DNA of 64,000 nt from Amphimedon queenslandica (taxonomy: Eukaryota; Porifera; Demospongiae; Haplosclerida; Niphatidae). The notes under the pieces are model-generated. The model did not search any database. It had not been told where the DNA came from and saw only the letters and a list, made by a program, of their open reading frames with translations. Position 1 is the first letter of the stretch. Every line of letters begins with the position of its first letter. Position numbers and translations under genes: made by a program. The DNA lies in assembly GCF_000090795.2 (NCBI RefSeq), contig NW_003546420.1, positions 56,017 to 120,016 of the forward strand, written 5' to 3'. This document shows positions 59,501 to 64,000 of the stretch, one piece after another.

Positions 59501-61500
59501 CCCTCTCTCTCTCTCTCTCTTCACTTGTTCATTTTTTCATTAGAGAAATGAAGTCCCTGAACCTGACGGTGTTTTTACATTCAAAAGAAAAGTTCACATC
59601 CATTATCATAAGGTAGAGTATGATACATTAGGTCCATCATGATTGACTGTGTTGTATTATCATAGAATCATGACTGGATCAGTAGGTTTGGTAATAATTC
59701 AACGTATGAGCCTCCACCATCAAAGAGGATGTGTTTCTCCAGAGCATCGTTTGATGGACGGCGATCTGGTTACTTTAGAAGGAGAGTTGGTCGCGGTGGA
59801 AGGTACGTTAATGTTTAAGTATTGTAACTGAACCTTTACTACCCACAGGATCCTATGGGACAGGATGACCACTGAAGATTATAGACAGTGTGATTCATCA
59901 ATAGAAGATCAGTCTACAGTAGTGGAAGATATTGAGCCAATGGATAATAATGCATCAAGAACTGATGAAGGAGGAGCCAATCGGTATAATAACAATAGTT
60001 ACCATTACTAATTATTATTGATAATGTTCTCTTTGTATGTGACACTACTGCCTGTCTTCTCCTGCCAGACATTGCTTTTATCCAGTCTCACCTGCTCCTG
60101 GATCAACAAACTTCAGTTTCTCATATCTTCCATTTATCGACCCCTCCACCTATTATTGTCCTGATATTAATAAAGGCTACAATAAGTTCGGAGGACTCCA
60201 GTCTGACTCAGAGACACAAAATGAAGTATCTTCTTTCTCGACATTCCCCACTTCTCTCTTTGCTTTGAAACCCAGTCGACAAGGTCCTGCAGGACTAGCA
60301 GGACTCAATGAGAAACCCTCTGGCTCTAACCTTGATAAGGAAAAGGCCAGTCCTGATTCAGAGAAGGAGGAGCTGGACAAAGTGACCGTTCCTCCAACTC
60401 AATTATCTCACGTTGGTCTTCCTGTCCAGATACATGTTGGTAACTTGAAACACTTACCAAAGAAAGATATTCCGACACCTAGCACTAGTGAAGCTCCTCC
60501 TCCTCCCTCTCTCCCCCTCCCTCCCTCCTCCTCCTCTGCTCCTCCTCTTCCTAATGACACAGGTCCTTCTTCAAAAGAGAAATCTCCTCCTCCTCTAAGT
60601 TGGCAGTCTTGTACTGCGTCTTCAAGTATCTCTTCTCTTGATAGATCTCTCAAAAGGGCGGGTATGTTTTCTAGGCGTCATAAAGCTCTTACAACTCAGA
60701 TGGTAGCTGATATTACTAGTCAATTGAAGGCAGCGTTTTCAGTTCAACCCACCCCTAAACCTGACCCTCCTCCTCCTCTCCCTCCTCCTCCTCCTCCTCC
60801 TGTTTCTCCTGCGGCTACAGCTGCTGCTCTTCTCTCCCTCCAGCAGCAACAGGCTCCTCCTCCTCCTCCTGTACCTCCTCCTCCTTTATCAACACCAGCT
60901 GGTCCAATCCCTCCAGTAGTAGTGTCATGTGCTGCTAGTACAGTACCTTCCCTCTCTCTTCCGTTGGTCACTAACAGGACTCCAGCAACTCTCACTTCTA
61001 ATTCCACTATATCCCCTTTACCGATTCAGACCAACAAGCTTGTGAGTAGTTTAATGCTAGACCAGAGAACTATGGAAACTGCTCTCGCTGCTAGGGAGAA
61101 GGCCCTGGCCCCCATCGTGCACCATAACTCACCCAACGGCAGCGTTCATGATTTATTCAATCATGCCAAGCTTCAGGCAGAGGCTGAGAAGGAAATAAAA
61201 CACGCGCTAGCAGCTGGGTAAGTTTGAACTCTCTCTCTCACTGTGGTATGTGTGTTGTGTTGTGTGGGGAGGGCTATGTTAAACTGGTATCTTAATTCTC
61301 TTTTCTTTTAAATGAATGTGTTTATTTCATAATGTCTTTGTATAATCAATCTGTTATTACTCAACTATTGATAAACTATAATGATGTTTCCTTCTGTACA
61401 TACATGAACATGTAGGGCTGTAGTTAACCACAGTAACACTCTTGTTGATGGAACTACTAATTCTTTAGTGAAATTAAATACATCTTCTCAAGTCACCTGA
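56600..61500 (+). CDS. EPC1: Enhancer of polycomb homolog (NuA4/TIP60 subunit)
   Basis: The start is MSKVSFRARALDSNKPLPVY (56600). The first exon ends at 56752 and the next begins at 57130. Then come LPDLAEYVPINRAVPQLPTG, LYYIRVPGLGLREDIPDYDL, DSEDEEWLNAQSKERPLSPT, FERMMDKLEKGSGNTVLSEH and LVMAVYDYWLAKRLRLGRSL. This is the EPcA domain, followed by IPSVRNERRDGTSSSNPYLA and FRKRTEKMQTRKNRKNDE. The middle has KKKRKKKLFP and FKRKVHIHYH. The last large exons (60065-61221) are Ser/Pro-rich with two long proline runs. The final exon ends SSQVT with TGA at 61498-61500. EPC scaffolds the catalytic module of the NuA4 histone acetyltransferase. Vertebrates have EPC1 and EPC2; one copy is seen here, so the symbol stands for the pair. 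Confidence 0.95.
59157..59310 (+). repeat. Minisatellite 'actgtataatgtactgt' in EPC intron
   Basis: Alternating units actgtataatgtactgtgt and actgtataatgtattgtatg repeat for about 110 bp and run up to a splice acceptor (ctgtag). Confidence 0.9.
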
Positions 61501-61771
61501 TGATACCTTTCTCTCTCTCTCTCTCTTTCCTTTCTCATTAAAGTTATGACATCTCTCTTTTATTTCTGTTTTCATTATGTATGTATCCTTTATGTCCTGT
61601 TTGTACTTTACTTCTTACAATTATTGTGTTTGTGTGTTTGTTTGTTTGTGTGTCATTAATTTATTTAGTACCTCCACAATGCGCTAATAACTATAGCCTA
61701 TACAAAGTCTATGAAAGGGAGTGTCAGCCACACGCCCAGAAGGTGTGGCTAGTTGTGGTGAATCTACAAAG

Positions 61772-62017
61772 ATGAACGTTGAGCATGAGGTAGAGCTTTT
61801 GGTTGGTGAAATAAAGCGGCTAGGGACACAGAATGCTGATGGACAGTACGTTGTTACCTTTGGGACCTTGTTTGCTGATGACAAATGTGCTAATCTGTTC
61901 GAGGCTTTGGTTGGTACCCTGAAAGCTGCCAAGAGGAAGAAGATTGTGAAATATGACGCGGAAATACTTCTTCAAGGAGTACATGATGGAGTCGAAATCA
62001 CTTTGCTTAAGGAATAA
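61772..62017 (+). CDS. ABRACL: Costars-family protein ABRACL
   Basis: A single exon of exactly 81 residues, the normal family length, from MNVEHEVELLVGEIKRLG to VEITLLKE (TAA at 62015-62017). The block CANLFEALVGTLKAAKRKKI is the family signature. An in-frame ATG at 61721 would add 17 residues, but the homologous start is 61772. ABRACL is a small costars-domain protein linked to actin dynamics and cell movement. The single coding exon and the 271-bp distance to the EPC stop suggest a compact independent gene, or one with a non-coding 5' exon (the sequence 'tttatttag' lies just upstream). Confidence 0.95.
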   Translation: MNVEHEVELLVGEIKRLGTQNADGQYVVTFGTLFADDKCANLFEALVGTLKAAKRKKIVKYDAEILLQGVHDGVEITLLKE

Positions 62018-62551
62018 CTGTTTCTTTTATTGTAATATTAGTGGCTTTTTAGTTGATTTTAGTTGATTTTTTAGATTTTTCTTGATTTTAAACTCTATAA
62101 ATTGAACACGCCCTGTAGTTCCTGTGTACTGTGGCCAGCTGACAGCTGTGCAGATAATACTGGATTACCATCATTACCTACAACACATTTTTGTGGTTGC
62201 CTCCTTTGTACTGGAGCAGGGGAGGATTCCACAACTTTTATGAAAGGGGACACCTTTTACATTCAATTAGATCAATACAACAGATCAACTGATTGAACTA
62301 ATTTAGTATGCAGTTCCAACATTCTCTAGTTCCAAAATTATGAAATGCTATTGAATGCAAACCTAGACTGTACTGATCATTTGCAGTTTGTGAACACTGA
62401 CTGTACTTCAAATAGTACTACAGCACACCTCATTAGACAACTTGTAAATGATCAGTAAAGCATTACAATAATCTATTAATAGACAGACTATGATCATTAT
62501 TTATAGTAACAAAGAAAGGAAACCTTTTCTGTAGAGCTCAGTGTTAATGCA
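62018..62551. other. Spacer before last gene
   Basis: About 530 bp. I see no recognised family and treat the small cysteine-containing frame near 62100-62296 as chance. The promoter of the last gene should be here. Confidence 0.45.
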
Positions 62552-64000
62552 ATGGCTTCTGCTCCTACCCCTGGCCCTGACAACCATTCATTGAATGGAC
62601 CTCATTCCCTCTCTGCTGCCTTTACTACTAACATTGATCCTGATCACAGACCAAAATCATCTGAGCTGCTAGAGTTGTATGAGCTACTGATCAAAGGACA
62701 GCTGGAGGAGTCACTGCCACAATTTGATAGTTTAAGGAAGGTTAAGAATGCTGTCAATGATCATGAGGGGATGTCTTTCTTCATAAGAGCATTTGAAGAG
62801 CATCCAACATTACTACACAAGTTAAGAGTAGCAACAGGAAAAATAAAAGGTGAGGCCTATATAGTACGAATAATAACACTTTACATTTACATTAGGTCCT
62901 TCAAGAAGAGTAAAACGACGTGTCAAAGTTTCTCATGTAGTTTCAGAGCCAAATCTTTATCCAAAAATGCAAAAGGCACCACCTCAACGTAAAGTATCAC
63001 TAGACAATCTAATAGCAGCTCCTCCTGTCACAAAGCAAGAAACAGAGCTGAAGGAATCATCAGAGTATATCACGTTGAATGAACTGTTGAAAGACCTTGT
63101 TGCTCTGTTAGCTGGTAATGCTCAAATCATCATTAGAATCACCAATCAGTGTCTGTCTCATGGTGTTCCATATAATAATTCTATTACCAATTCATGCCTT
63201 ACACCGTATCAAAGGGCCACTCATCTCATCACTTCTCTACTAGCTCTCGTTAGAAGTCATTCTAAACCAAATGAAGTGTTCTCTTCTCTCATTGCTGTAT
63301 TACAGAAAGTTGGATTGACACTAATGGCAAATCAGCTTCTAGAAGCTAGTATGTGATTTATTGTTCATAATTAATGATTTATTTATTGTTAATTCTATAG
63401 GAAAGAGCCATGCTGAAAGCAGTGCCAATAAACAGCAGCAACTTCAAGCCGCAATCAAAGACACAATTCCTGGAGTACCCAATCAATCAGGTTTAGCTCC
63501 TACACCTGTCACTCAACTGAAGTCAAAGTATCAGGTTGCTAATGATATAGAAGGCCTTTACTCTCAATTCACCACTCTTGTTTCTAAATTAAGAGTTGGG
63601 TTTGAGGAGCTAGTACAAGCTGATAGGATGAAGCTCAATGCTATAGCTAGAACTGCTGCACTATACCTTCACATTCCAGTATCAACGTTACAGGCTGGTA
63701 GCATTGAAGAATTGTTACAGGATCTTGAACCACATTACGACTTCTTCAATTTCAATTTATTGCAGCACTTAGCCAATTCTCACCTTTCATCTTTGCCAAT
63801 CGAACTAACACGATACATTGATAAGGTTAATAAATTCTCTGAACTGTCTCAATTGAGACACATTCGAACGACTCTCCATGGCAATTCATCATTTGAACCG
63901 ACTTCACCAATCACAAGTGACCGCATGTTAACAATTGCTATTAAACTGGATTGTAGGTGGGGAGAGATGACAATGGAGAACTTTATACGAACTCTTCAGT
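62552..64000 (+). CDS. Unrecognised protein, 5' part (runs off window end)
   Basis: Exons run from ATG at 62552 to about 62849, then from about 62896 to 63351, and from about 63402 to beyond 64000. The joins are in frame (IKGPSRRVKRRVKVS; QLLEARKSHAESS). The protein is over 440 residues and mostly predicted helical. A polar N-terminus is followed by SSELLELYELLIKGQLEESL, a basic stretch (SRRVKRRVK), a helical block ending GLTLMANQLLEA, and the segment PHYDFFNFNLLQHLANSHLS near 63740. That segment resembles the 'hydrophobic-DFFN-LL' segment I associate with sponge and cnidarian proteins that carry death-fold domains; this resemblance is from memory and weak. No catalytic motif is visible. The full domain set must lie beyond the window. 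Confidence 0.7.

Noticed and set aside
62102-62296. Small cysteine-containing frame between ABRACL and the last gene
   Set aside because: Not recognisable, and no splice partners or family signature seen. The region is more likely UTR/promoter.

Overview
The window is animal nuclear DNA, most probably from a demosponge close to Amphimedon queenslandica. The evidence is densely packed genes with many short GT-AG introns, several genes specific to animals (CECR2, MBD5/6, RGS22, CLN3, class II PI3K), and a sterol 24-C-methyltransferase, an enzyme that is rare in animals but present in sponges. The species is inferred from these features and was not tested by alignment. Coding spans run from start codon to stop codon and include introns. 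Exon limits were read by hand from splice consensus and protein homology.

Layout. 1-1258 (+): the 3' end of a leucine-rich-repeat protein. 1804-14746 (+): a tandem array of seven tetraspanin genes. The RNA polymerase subunit gene POLR2L lies on the opposite strand (12733-12981), between the sixth and seventh copies. 15238-38890: five genes all on the minus strand, in map order CLN3, a class II phosphoinositide 3-kinase, an RGS22-like protein, sterol methyltransferase, and CECR2. 39645-44075 (+): NAT10. 44223-47957 (-): PRIM1. 48046-49187 (+): a PCTP-like START protein. 49381-52391 (-): aspartyl aminopeptidase. 52542-56263 (+): MBD5/6. 56600-61500 (+): Enhancer of polycomb. 61772-62017 (+): ABRACL. 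62552-64000 (+): the 5' part of a gene I cannot name.

Four gene pairs are head to head and may share promoters: POLR2L/tetraspanin 7, CECR2/NAT10, PRIM1/PCTP and DNPEP/MBD5-6. The gene set is mostly housekeeping or chromatin related (POLR2L, CECR2, NAT10, PRIM1, MBD5/6, EPC) or concerned with membranes and lipids (tetraspanins, CLN3, PI3K-C2, SMT, PCTP). They are neighbours, not an operon.

Non-coding structure is rich. A dispersed repeat with units of about 180 bp occurs in introns and spacers throughout, and forms a tandem array inside PRIM1. It includes a subfamily carrying a perfect 20-bp palindrome. There is a roughly 700-bp terminal-inverted-repeat element between tetraspanins 2 and 3, two or three short foldback elements, several minisatellites, and many long TAA/TTA arrays. 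The most important gene is the sterol methyltransferase. The least explained structures are the repeat family and the unnamed gene at the right edge.
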